This document shows, one piece after another, positions 1 through 7,565 of a stretch of 27,842 nucleotides of DNA. The stretch comes from Snowella sp031396835 (lineage in GTDB: Bacteria > Cyanobacteriota > Cyanobacteriia > Cyanobacteriales > Microcystaceae): contig JANNLO010000301.1 of assembly GCA_031396835.1 (NCBI GenBank), positions 1 to 27,842 on the forward strand, in the 5' to 3' direction. The stretch's first letter is position 1, and the number at the start of each line of letters is the position of its first letter. Below the pieces are notes generated by a model. The model did no database searches and was not told the DNA's origin. It saw only the letters and a program-made list of their open reading frames with translations. The position numbers and the translations under genes were made by a program.

Positions 1-732
1 ATCTGATTTCCAGTTGACATTGGGCAAATAATTAATCTCTAATTTTTCGGTTTTTCCGCTAATTTTTTCATGCCAAACCTGTGCTATTGGTGTCAATCTT
101 TGTAAAATTCTAGCGCGACGGCGAGTAACACGAGAACCGACTTCTGCTAATTGTTGATCCCAAAGGTGTAATTGTTCTGTATTATTAGTTTGGTTAAGGG
201 AAGAAAAATTATTTTCTTGTTGTTGTCGGATATTTTTTAAAAGTGCATTTCTTTGCTTAAGAATATGTTGATATTGAAGAAGAATATGGGCATAAATCGG
301 TTCTAATTGAGTCAATAAAATATCTAACCAATGACGACGAATATCTGGTGATCCTCTGACTAAATCTAGGTCTAAACAGGAAAATTCTACTGCATTAATT
401 GTCCCTAAAAAGTCCATATTGCGACGAACAGATTCATGATTTAAGCTTAATGTTCTGCGTCCAACTTTTCTTAATAAAATTGATATTTCCGCACTGCTAT
501 GAAGACGATCTAAGGTTGCAGAAATTTGTCCAGTTTCTTCTTCTTGAAAAATTAAGTCGCGATCGCGAATAGTCCGATGACTTTTCAAAGTTGCTAATAA
601 TTCAACAGATTCGAGTAAATTAGATTTTCCTTGGGCATTATCTCCAACTAAAATTGTTTTATGAGCTTCAAATTTTACCCATTGATCTCTATAATTACGA
701 AAGTTTTTTAAATGTAATGTTTTTAAATACAT
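1..732 (-). CDS. recF: DNA replication/repair protein RecF (5' part, cut by window edge)
   Basis: The reading frame is open from an ATG at 730-732 to the window edge with no stop, giving 244 residues of a protein that is normally about 370-390 long, so the C-terminal third is outside. It starts MYLKTLHLKNFRNYRD, the typical RecF opening, and has the Walker A motif GDNAQGKSN near residues 29-37. RecF is an SMC/ABC-like ATPase that binds gapped DNA and, with RecO and RecR, loads RecA at stalled forks and single-strand gaps. Conserved RecF text such as RRHWLD is visible further on. The ABC exporter gene lies 75 bases upstream on the same strand, so the two could be co-transcribed, although their functions are unrelated. 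Family identity is secure; only the C-terminus with signature and Walker B motifs cannot be checked. Confidence 0.93.
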   Translation of the reverse strand, partial: MYLKTLHLKNFRNYRDQWVKFEAHKTILVGDNAQGKSNLLESVELLATLKSHRTIRDRDLIFQEEETGQISATLDRLHSSAEISILLRKVGRRTLSLNHESVRRNMDFLGTINAVEFSCLDLDLVRGSPDIRRHWLDILLTQLEPIYAHILLQYQHILKQRNALLKNIRQQQENNFSSLNQTNNTEQLHLWDQQLAEVGSRVTRRRARILQRLTPIAQVWHEKISGKTEKLEINYLPNVNWKSD

Positions 733-807
733 GGCTCCTAAAAATATCATTATAATCTAAGCTCTAAAACTCTTATTAATGGAGTTCATATTATCAAGTA
801 TTAGTAT

Positions 808-2547
808 TTAATTTTGAGCTTGCATTGAAAATTGTTGGGCATGAAATTTGGCATAACGACCATTTTCAGTAATTAATTCTTCATGAGTTCCTGATTCAAT
901 AATTTCACCTTTTTCGATCACAAAAATACGATTTGCCCGTCGAACAGTTGCCAGACGATGAGCAATTACAAATACCGTTCTTTCGCGAGTAATTCGGTCT
1001 AAAGCTTCTTGTACTAAGGCTTCTGATTCTGAATCTAAGGCGGAAGTAGCTTCATCTAAAATTAAAATGCCTGGATTTCTTAAAACTGCTCGCGCGATCG
1101 CGATTCTTTGACGTTGACCACCTGATAAATTAACACCTCGTTCTCCCACATAGGTATGATAACCTTGAGATAATTCGTTAATAAATTGATGAGCATTGGC
1201 AATTTTAGCCGCCGCTTCAATCGCAGGTAAGTCCAAATCAGTTTTTCCAAAGGCAATATTTTGCGCGATCGTACCTGAAAAAAGAACATTATCTTGGGGG
1301 ACAATTGCAATTTGTTCTCGCAAACTTTTTAAACTAACATCTTCTATATTCACCCCATCAATTAATATCTTGCCTCCCGTAGTATTGTAAAGTCTCATTA
1401 ATAAATTAACTAGCGTACTTTTTCCTGCTCCAGAAGTTCCAACTAAAGCAATCATCTCCCCTGGTTGAGCAATAAAATTAATGTTTTTCAAGACAGGTTT
1501 ATCAACTAAATATTCAAATAAAATATTTTGATATTCAACTTTTCCTGTAATCTTAAGCAAGGAAATCGCATCAGTTTTATCTTGTACTAAAGGTTGAACA
1601 GATAGAATTTCAAAAATTCGATCTATTGAAGCTTCGCCTTGTTTAAAAAGGTTATAATCACTGGTAATATGAGTTATTGGATCAATTAACATAGCAACAG
1701 CAGTAAGATAACTAATAAAGCTAATTCCTGTTAAATTACCTAGAGAAATTTGCCATCCTGCTAATAAGAAAAGTACAATAACACCCATCGCTTCCAAGAA
1801 ACCTACGATAACAAATTGTAGAGCTTTTACTTTTTCTGCTAAAAACTGCGATCGCCGATGTTGTTCTGCTTCTTCCATAAAACGTTCAACTTGATAATCT
1901 TCTGCGGCAAAGGCTTTCACTAAACGAATGGCACTTAATCCTTCGGTTAATAAGGAAGATAAATTAGAAATTCGGTTTTGACTACGACGACTATATTTAA
2001 GTAATTGTTCTCCAAAAAAACCAATTAAAACTCCCATTAATGGCGCAACAACTGAGACTGCTAAGGTTAAGTACCAGTTGACATAAAACATAAAACCGAA
2101 GACAACAATTAATTGTAAAACTGAAGGAATAAAATCATGAAAAAATTTATTAACGACTTCTCCAATGCGATCAATATCTTCTGTTAATCGATAAGATAAA
2201 TCTCCTGTTTTAGATGTTTCAAAGTAACTTAAACTTAATTTTTGCAAATGAGTATAAACCTGTTTCCGTAAATCTAAAGCAACAGTTAAAGCCGCTTTAG
2301 CCATCAATGAATCTTGTCCGTATTGAGCCGCACCTCTAATCACAAAAATTGCTGCCGCTACCCCCGCCAAAATTGCGATCGCTCTAACATCACCTGCGGA
2401 GATATATTTTGCCATTTGTCCGACTAACCAAGCGAGAACTGGCCAAAAAACCGTAAAAACCAAGGTACACAGAAACGCAATCGAAATTGTCCGTGAATAA
2501 GGGCGGATATAAGGAACAAGTAGCCAATAATGAGATTTTTTTTGCAA
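808..2547 (-). CDS. ABC transporter, fused permease/ATPase (MsbA/MdlB-type exporter)
   Basis: This 579-residue half-transporter has an N-terminal six-helix exporter domain (about residues 15-315) followed by a nucleotide-binding domain. Visible motifs are Walker A GTSGAGKST (370-378), Q-loop Q418, signature LSGGQRQR (474-481), Walker B ending in D498-E499, and the switch histidine in the IAHR motif. Such proteins work as homodimers in the inner membrane and export lipids, drugs or glycolipid precursors; the substrate cannot be read from sequence. The start is a TTG (2545-2547): only two ATT codons separate it from an in-frame TAA upstream, and the next in-frame Met is residue 45, inside the membrane domain. 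No clear Shine-Dalgarno precedes it. It lies between the ComFB gene (upstream) and recF (downstream), all on the minus strand. Confidence 0.93.
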   Translation of the reverse strand: MQKKSHYWLLVPYIRPYSRTISIAFLCTLVFTVFWPVLAWLVGQMAKYISAGDVRAIAILAGVAAAIFVIRGAAQYGQDSLMAKAALTVALDLRKQVYTHLQKLSLSYFETSKTGDLSYRLTEDIDRIGEVVNKFFHDFIPSVLQLIVVFGFMFYVNWYLTLAVSVVAPLMGVLIGFFGEQLLKYSRRSQNRISNLSSLLTEGLSAIRLVKAFAAEDYQVERFMEEAEQHRRSQFLAEKVKALQFVIVGFLEAMGVIVLFLLAGWQISLGNLTGISFISYLTAVAMLIDPITHITSDYNLFKQGEASIDRIFEILSVQPLVQDKTDAISLLKITGKVEYQNILFEYLVDKPVLKNINFIAQPGEMIALVGTSGAGKSTLVNLLMRLYNTTGGKILIDGVNIEDVSLKSLREQIAIVPQDNVLFSGTIAQNIAFGKTDLDLPAIEAAAKIANAHQFINELSQGYHTYVGERGVNLSGGQRQRIAIARAVLRNPGILILDEATSALDSESEALVQEALDRITRERTVFVIAHRLATVRRANRIFVIEKGEIIESGTHEELITENGRYAKFHAQQFSMQAQN

Positions 2548-2575
2548 AATAATTTAATACAATAAAAATAAATAG

Positions 2576-2592
2576 ACTCTCTATTATAGAGT
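2576..2592 (-). terminator. Possible weak hairpin between the ComFB gene and the ABC exporter
   Basis: An ACTCT / AGAGT inverted repeat with a 7-base AT loop lies 119 bases downstream of the ComFB gene stop and 29 bases upstream of the ABC exporter start. On the minus strand it is followed by an interrupted T-rich run, so it could be a weak terminator for the ComFB gene. The stem is short and AT-rich, and I would not rely on it. The rest of 2548-2710 holds no gene that I can see. Confidence 0.2.
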
Positions 2593-2710
2593 TTTTGGGT
2601 ATTTTTTCCAAGGACATTATTTTAAATTCACTTCAAAAAGATTAGCAAATAATTCAAATAAAATAATCTATGTAATCAGTCAATTTATTAAACATATAAA
2701 TTAATAATAT

Positions 2711-3766
2711 TTAGTAATTATACCAGTCTCGAATTGATGTGCTGGGATTATCATTAGATTCATTTTCCTCGTTAAAAAATTGGCTGATTTCAGTTTCATT
2801 CTGTATAACGCTTTCTGTAATTTTGTTTTTAGATGAAGATGATTGAGGGAATTTAGATTCATTTTTTAATAATCTTCTAATAACTTTTTTAATAATAAAA
2901 ACTAAATTTTTGGCTGTTATTGTTTCCTGAGATAAATTATTTATTTTAAGAAAGTTTTCTAATTCAACAAAAGAGTTTTCATGATCATTCACTATAGAAA
3001 TAACTGCTTTAGATAGATCATTGAATTTTGAATTTTCATGAATTTCACCTCTTTTTTTAGTGAATTTTTCCAGAGAATTTAAAATAAAGTGAACTTCAGT
3101 AAAAGAGTCGCCAGAATTAACTTTCATCGGCGTATATTTACGAATTGGATCGCGCATGATCGCTCCAATACTGTGAATAACAGTAAGACGAATTTTATCC
3201 TTAATTTCTTCCGCTTTTTGAAGTTGATAAAACTTACCTTCTTCGCTATAAGTGTATAGAGATGGTAAACGATTTAAGGCATAAGCAGCCACTTCTTCAG
3301 AGTTTAATGATTTAGATACACGAAGGGGTAATTTTTTAAATTCTTGGAAAATAGCGTCTTTAACTAAACTCTCCATTAAGTTAATACAGGCATTCGGTTG
3401 AAGATTTTTTCGGGCTAATTCTTCTGTTAATAATTGTTGAATTTGAGAGTTTTCTATATCATCTAGATCTGCATGATAAATAGGAGCAAGTTGTTCTAAA
3501 ATGACCTTAGCAATACCCGCATAAAGTTGTTGACGATTAAGACTTTTTACCAGTTCATACATTGCGATAGATAGTCGCTTGATGTTTGGCTGAATCTTAA
3601 TCAATTCTGTTAAAAGTAGTTCCAAAGAATATCGGTTAAAAATATCAGGATCATTTTCCCATTTTTGATTACAAAGACAATAAATAAATTTCTTGATTCT
3701 TAGGACTTCTAAATGATTTTCTAAATTTTCAACAACTGTTGGTAGTAGCTCTACAAATAAGCTCAT
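2711..3766 (-). CDS. ComFB-domain protein with extra N- and C-terminal regions (putative c-di-GMP receptor)
   Basis: The ATG at 3764-3766 gives 351 residues; the frame also allows an ATG 13 codons further up (3803-3805), but MSLFVELLP looks like the natural N-terminus. Roughly residues 128-212 match the ComFB (late competence) family as found in cyanobacteria: NLMESLVKDAI, then EVAAYALNRLPSLY, then a charged KAEEIKDKI helix and RDPIRKYTP. Small ComFB proteins in cyanobacteria have recently been described as c-di-GMP receptors that influence motility and natural competence. Here the domain sits behind a helical N-terminal region of about 125 residues and ahead of a 140-residue tail rich in Lys, Asn, Ser and Glu that contains an amphipathic helix (VFIIKKVIRRLL). 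No membrane segment or signal peptide is visible. The functions of the two flanking regions are unknown. No other signalling gene is adjacent. Confidence 0.8.
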   Translation of the reverse strand: MSLFVELLPTVVENLENHLEVLRIKKFIYCLCNQKWENDPDIFNRYSLELLLTELIKIQPNIKRLSIAMYELVKSLNRQQLYAGIAKVILEQLAPIYHADLDDIENSQIQQLLTEELARKNLQPNACINLMESLVKDAIFQEFKKLPLRVSKSLNSEEVAAYALNRLPSLYTYSEEGKFYQLQKAEEIKDKIRLTVIHSIGAIMRDPIRKYTPMKVNSGDSFTEVHFILNSLEKFTKKRGEIHENSKFNDLSKAVISIVNDHENSFVELENFLKINNLSQETITAKNLVFIIKKVIRRLLKNESKFPQSSSSKNKITESVIQNETEISQFFNEENESNDNPSTSIRDWYNY

Positions 3767-4177
3767 TTTCTTGCCAATTATTGTGATTATAATGAGTTCA
3801 TGCAAAAGAAATGTTGCTGTTTTTTAGTTAACTTGATAAGCTTATGTTTGCTCCCTTCCTGACAACTATTAACGGCTTCTATTAATTCATAACATTTATA
3901 ATAATAACTGTCATTAGTATTTTTCTCGAAAAAATTCTTTTAAAACACACAAATTATGAGAAATATCAAGAAAATCTCACCAATTTAGATAACTAAACAG
4001 GTAACAAAAGTTATCATAATCGACTTTAAGTTATTGCTAATAAATTATTTTTTACAAATTTAAAATATTGTGTTTTTAAACTACTGCATATAGCGAATCA
4101 GTAATGTATTAAACTAAGATAATTAGAATAACTTTACAAATCATAAAATAGTTTGAAGTGTGTAATTTTATTAAGTA
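3767..4177. other. Intergenic region, no gene seen
   Basis: This is an AT-rich spacer of about 410 bases between aat and the ComFB gene, both on the minus strand. It must contain the ComFB promoter. The only structure I find is a 7-base inverted repeat, GATAACT (3988-3994) and AGTTATC (4009-4015), about 220 bases upstream of the ComFB start; it lacks a T-run and so is not an obvious terminator. No ORF of convincing length or composition is present. Confidence 0.5.
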
Positions 4178-4759
4178 TTAAGAAAATATACATTGCTGAG
4201 ATAGAGCTTGTTCTAATAATTTTTGATAGACTTGATCGGTCACTAAATAGGAGCCAAAACGTTCTAAATGGGCATTTTGTAGTTGGGCATCAAAAAGTGT
4301 AAATTTTCTTTTTTGTAAATGTTCTACAAGTTTAACCATTGCAATTTTTGAGCCTTCGGGAATGCGATAAAACATAGACTCTCCAATGAAAGCTCCGTGA
4401 ATCACAATTCCTAAAATGCCGCCCGCTAATTCTTCACCCTGCCAGCTTTCAAAACTATAGGCCCAACCTGCTTTATATAAATTCCAATAAATTTCTTTTA
4501 ATTCGTCTGTAATCCAAGTAGTTTCTCGATTTGCACAACCTTCACAAACGGCCCGAAAATCTTGATTAATCATCACTCTAAAACGTTCTTGATTTAAAAC
4601 TCGCTGGAGAGATTGAGGATAACGAAAACGATGATCAAGGGGAATTAATGCTCTTTGACGACTACGATACCAGCCCAATTCATTGTTATCATCAGCCATC
4701 AAAAAGTAGCCTTGAGCATATCCCTGTATAATAGATTCAATGTTTTTCCACTTTTCCAT
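4178..4759 (-). CDS. aat: Leucyl/phenylalanyl-tRNA--protein transferase
   Basis: This enzyme transfers Leu or Phe from aminoacyl-tRNA to the N-terminal Arg or Lys of proteins, marking them for ClpS/ClpAP degradation by the bacterial N-end rule; it is cytoplasmic. The 193-residue product has the family landmarks in order: GYAQGYFLMAD, LGWYRSRQRALIPLD, the EGCANRETTWIT motif, YSFESWQGEELAGG, GESMF and FDAQLQNAHLERFG. It is shorter than the E. coli enzyme (234 residues), mainly at the ends, as in other cyanobacteria. The ATG at 4757-4759 is the first plausible start. It is divergent from the 108-residue unknown gene with only 36 bases between the two starts, so their promoters must overlap. Confidence 0.93.
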   Translation of the reverse strand: MEKWKNIESIIQGYAQGYFLMADDNNELGWYRSRQRALIPLDHRFRYPQSLQRVLNQERFRVMINQDFRAVCEGCANRETTWITDELKEIYWNLYKAGWAYSFESWQGEELAGGILGIVIHGAFIGESMFYRIPEGSKIAMVKLVEHLQKRKFTLFDAQLQNAHLERFGSYLVTDQVYQKLLEQALSQQCIFS

Positions 4760-4795
4760 TGTGCTTGCTTTTACTGAGTTTTAAATATTATTTAT

Positions 4796-5122
4796 ATGGC
4801 GATCGCACCCATTCCTCCTATTACTTTACCTCCTGTTCAAGACCCTTTTCAAGAAAAAGAATGGTTAGAAAAAGCGTTGCAGAATTGGCTAGATGAAGAA
4901 TTTATTCCTGAAGCGATTAATAGCACGATCGCTCAACGAGCTTCCCAAATTTTTGTTCGTCAACGTTTAGAAGGAGAAAATGATTTGGGATCTTTAGTAA
5001 TTGCTATTATTACGGAAATGCAGGCTTTTGATTTTCGAGAAAGTTTTTTTAGTGAATTTGCGATCGCCAATGCAGTGAGTGATTTAGTGTTGAGTAGTTT
5101 GGGTTTAATTAATATTTCCTAA
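4796..5122 (+). CDS. Small conserved cyanobacterial protein of unknown function
   Basis: I recognise this as the kind of short hypothetical protein seen widely in cyanobacteria, but can assign no function. The 108-residue product starts with a Pro-rich segment (MAIAPIPPITLPP), then has a helical, acidic body (EKEWLEKALQNWLDEEFIPEA) and ends in a hydrophobic stretch (NAVSDLVLSSLGLI). It has no signal peptide, no Cys and no clear membrane helix. A HIP1 octamer begins at 4799, so codons 2-4 (Ala-Ile-Ala) are encoded by HIP1. It is divergent from aat, with 36 bases between the start codons, and is followed by a 223-base spacer carrying the efflux promoter region. Confidence 0.75.
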   Translation: MAIAPIPPITLPPVQDPFQEKEWLEKALQNWLDEEFIPEAINSTIAQRASQIFVRQRLEGENDLGSLVIAIITEMQAFDFRESFFSEFAIANAVSDLVLSSLGLINIS

Positions 5123-5213
5123 AAGTTATTATTTCTTTTCCGATAAGTAACCATAAGAGGTAATTAATCGAAGATTTTGCAACAATCATTACCATAATTT
5201 TAAAATAATCCTT

Positions 5214-5304
5214 TTGACAGATAGCTATCTTTAGAAAAATCTTAATCATATCTTTATAATAAGAAATATTAAGAAGAAGCTGTTACACTTAAGACTTGAA
5301 GTCT
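5214..5304 (+). promoter_or_regulatory. Candidate promoter/operator region of the RND efflux unit
   Basis: Upstream of the fusion-protein gene there is a TATAAT at 5255-5260 and a TTGACA at 5214-5219; they are 35 bases apart, so they are not a standard -35/-10 pair and the -10 may act alone. Two perfect inverted repeats flank the -10: AGATAGCTATCT (5219-5230) and AGACTTGAAGTCT (5292-5304, six bases each side of one central base). Dyads of this kind are typical of operators for TetR- or MarR-type repressors of efflux genes, but no such regulator is encoded in the window. The dyads are observed; the operator role is inference. Confidence 0.35.
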
Positions 5305-5345
5305 AAACCTTAAAAAAAATTATTTTCTCTCCCAACTTTATTAAT

Positions 5346-6917
5346 ATGGATGATCATCAATCACCCAAATCTCCTTTAGCTACTAAAAACGGGACAATAG
5401 GGGATAATTCTGATAGCTTAACATCAAAATCTTCAGCAAAACTTAAAATTTTCTCGAATAATCTTTGGCAATGGATTTTAGGTTTGATTATTTTATTTTC
5501 GGCAGGTGGCTTTGTCATAAATTGGTGGATGAGTCAACAAAGGGCGCAACAAGTTTCTAATAATGCGATCGCGGCAGATTCTCAAGCCATTCCCGTCAAA
5601 TTAAGAACAGTTGAATCAACAAACATCGAAAATGCTTCAGAATTAGTCGGAACAATGGAAGCAAGTCGTGCGGCTGAAATTTCTTCGGAAATAGACGGCA
5701 GAATTAGCCAAATTTTAATAAAAGAAGGAGATTTGGTCAGTCAAGGGCAAAAGGTGATGCGGTTGGATAGTGATACTTTGCAAACTGAATTAATGCAAGC
5801 AAAAGCTATTTTGGCAAAGGATCAAGCCGCGTTAGCGGAACTGGATGCGGGTTCGCGTGTAGAAGATATTGCCGAAGCTCAAGCCAGCCTCAAACAAGTC
5901 CAAAGCCAATTAGCCAATGCTCAAGGAGGAGCAAGTCCCGAAGAAATTGCCCAAGCTCAAGCACAATTAAATTCCGCGAAAGCTGAAGCAGATTTGACCA
6001 AACAACGGGTGCAACGTTATTCAAATTTAAAAGATGAAGGTGTAATTGCTCTGGATGCCTATGAACAGCGTCTTAAGGAAGAAAAACAGGCGATCGCCGA
6101 GGTTCAGTCAGCCCAACGACGATTATCTCAATTGCGTAAAAGTCGAGGTTCAGATATTGACCGTATTCAGTCAGAAGTAGAAGAAAAACGCCAAAATTTA
6201 AACCGATTACAAAATGGGGCGCGTCCAGAAGATATTGCCCAGGCAAAAGCTCAAGTTGCGGAATCTTTGGCGAAAGTTCGTACTGTTGAAGTACAAATTC
6301 AAAAAAGTCAAATTAAATCTCCTTTTACGGGTATTGTTGGCTATATTCCTGCAAAAGTCGGCAATTACGTGCAAGCTGGGGATGCTTTGACGACTATTAC
6401 GGAAAATAAAACTTTAGAAATTAATCTATCCATTCCCCTAGAACAAGTTCCCCAAATACGCTTAGGGCTACCTGTTGAAATTTTGGATGCTAAGGGAAAA
6501 GCGATCACGAGAGGAAATATTAGTTTTATTTCACCCAATGTCACAACAAATGCTCAAAGTGTCTTAGCCAGAGCCAGTTTTAATAATATCGGTCGAGAAT
6601 TACTCAATCGTCAATTAGTCCAAGCCAAAATTATTTGGAATCAAGGCTCAGGCGTTTTGATCCCCGCAACAGCTATTTCCCGTATTGGGACAGAAACTTT
6701 TGTTTTTGTAGCTCAATCTGCTGCCGATCCCAAAACCAAAAAATCTCAACTTATTGCTAAAAAACAAGCGATTAAGTTAGGCAAAATGCAAGGAAATAAT
6801 TATCAAGTTTTATCGGGATTGCAATCAGGAGAAAAATTAGTAACGGCAGGATTAATGAATTTACAAGAAGGAATGCCAATTCTCGATCTTAATCAAATGC
6901 CAGTATCAAAGCCTTAA
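5346..6917 (+). CDS. RND efflux membrane fusion protein (HlyD/AcrA-like periplasmic adaptor)
   Basis: This 523-residue adaptor should link the inner-membrane pump encoded downstream to an outer-membrane TolC-like channel. It has a cytoplasmic N-terminus of about 40 residues, one membrane anchor (about 41-61) and no lipobox. A split lipoyl domain follows (first half about 107-140, ending VSQGQKVMRLD; second half about 318-352, starting SQIKSPFTGIVG). Between these halves is a long coiled-coil hairpin (about 142-315), and C-terminal beta domains follow. The hairpin contains a motif of the form G-[AS]-x-[PV]-E-[DE]-I-A-[QE]-A-x-A three times, near residues 169, 195 and 291. The N-terminal cytoplasmic extension is longer than in AcrA. 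It is first in a unit with the DUF29 gene (23-base gap) and the RND pump. Confidence 0.92.
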   Translation: MDDHQSPKSPLATKNGTIGDNSDSLTSKSSAKLKIFSNNLWQWILGLIILFSAGGFVINWWMSQQRAQQVSNNAIAADSQAIPVKLRTVESTNIENASELVGTMEASRAAEISSEIDGRISQILIKEGDLVSQGQKVMRLDSDTLQTELMQAKAILAKDQAALAELDAGSRVEDIAEAQASLKQVQSQLANAQGGASPEEIAQAQAQLNSAKAEADLTKQRVQRYSNLKDEGVIALDAYEQRLKEEKQAIAEVQSAQRRLSQLRKSRGSDIDRIQSEVEEKRQNLNRLQNGARPEDIAQAKAQVAESLAKVRTVEVQIQKSQIKSPFTGIVGYIPAKVGNYVQAGDALTTITENKTLEINLSIPLEQVPQIRLGLPVEILDAKGKAITRGNISFISPNVTTNAQSVLARASFNNIGRELLNRQLVQAKIIWNQGSGVLIPATAISRIGTETFVFVAQSAADPKTKKSQLIAKKQAIKLGKMQGNNYQVLSGLQSGEKLVTAGLMNLQEGMPILDLNQMPVSKP

Positions 6918-6940
6918 TTTTAAAATCGGAATTTAAGCCA

Positions 6941-7426
6941 ATGGAAACATTTATTAAATCAAAAGAAAATTTGTATGATCAGGATTTTCAAAAATGGATT
7001 CAACAAACAATTAAACATCTCCAAAAAGCAGAATTTGACCAATTAGATCGAGAGCATTTAATTGAGGAATTAGAAGATTTGGGTAAATCCGAGAAACGTT
7101 TTTTAGAAAGTAATTTAATGATTCTGCTGGCTCATTTAGTTAAATTAAAAGTCCAAAAAAATGCTCCTGAAATGATGCAACAAAGTTGGCTAAATTCAGT
7201 CGATGAAAATCGAAAACACATTCAAAAAAGTTTACGCGAAACTCCATCTCTTAAATCTTCTTTAATTCCTTCTATTGAATCTGCTTATCCTGATGCTTAT
7301 CAATTAGCCATCAAAGAAGGGAAACGTGCTAAATTTGGCGTTAATATTCCTGAAACAAGCGATTATCCTGTGATTTGTCCATTTTCGGTGACAGAAATTT
7401 TAAATGAAGATTTTTATGGATTATAG
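6941..7426 (+). CDS. DUF29 family protein
   Basis: The 161-residue product matches the DUF29 family that is abundant and multi-copy in cyanobacteria: an opening LYDQDFQKWIQQTIKHLQ, then HLIEELEDLGKSEKR, a helix with LAHLVKLKVQ, and a C-terminal YPDAYQLAIKE followed by a Pro-rich end. It is predicted to be soluble and all-helical, with no signal peptide and no catalytic motif I can name. The function of DUF29 is unknown. Its place is odd: it starts 23 bases after the fusion-protein stop and lies before the pump gene, with a 139-base gap on that side, so it interrupts an otherwise standard adaptor-pump pair. It may be co-transcribed with the efflux genes, or be a late insertion. Confidence 0.85.
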   Translation: METFIKSKENLYDQDFQKWIQQTIKHLQKAEFDQLDREHLIEELEDLGKSEKRFLESNLMILLAHLVKLKVQKNAPEMMQQSWLNSVDENRKHIQKSLRETPSLKSSLIPSIESAYPDAYQLAIKEGKRAKFGVNIPETSDYPVICPFSVTEILNEDFYGL

Positions 7427-7565
7427 AATTAAATGTAATTGTTTTAAATAAGGTGTAATCCAACGCAATTAAACCTAAAATTGTTTTTTCTCTGCTTATT
7501 AAAATTATTTCAACTTACTTTTTATTTAAATAGAAAAAATTTAGAAAAATTACAGGCGGTTTTAA

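Noticed and set aside
5214..5260. TTGACA and TATAAT as a classical promoter pair
   Set aside because: They are 35 bases apart instead of about 17, so they cannot serve the same polymerase; only the -10 is retained as a candidate.
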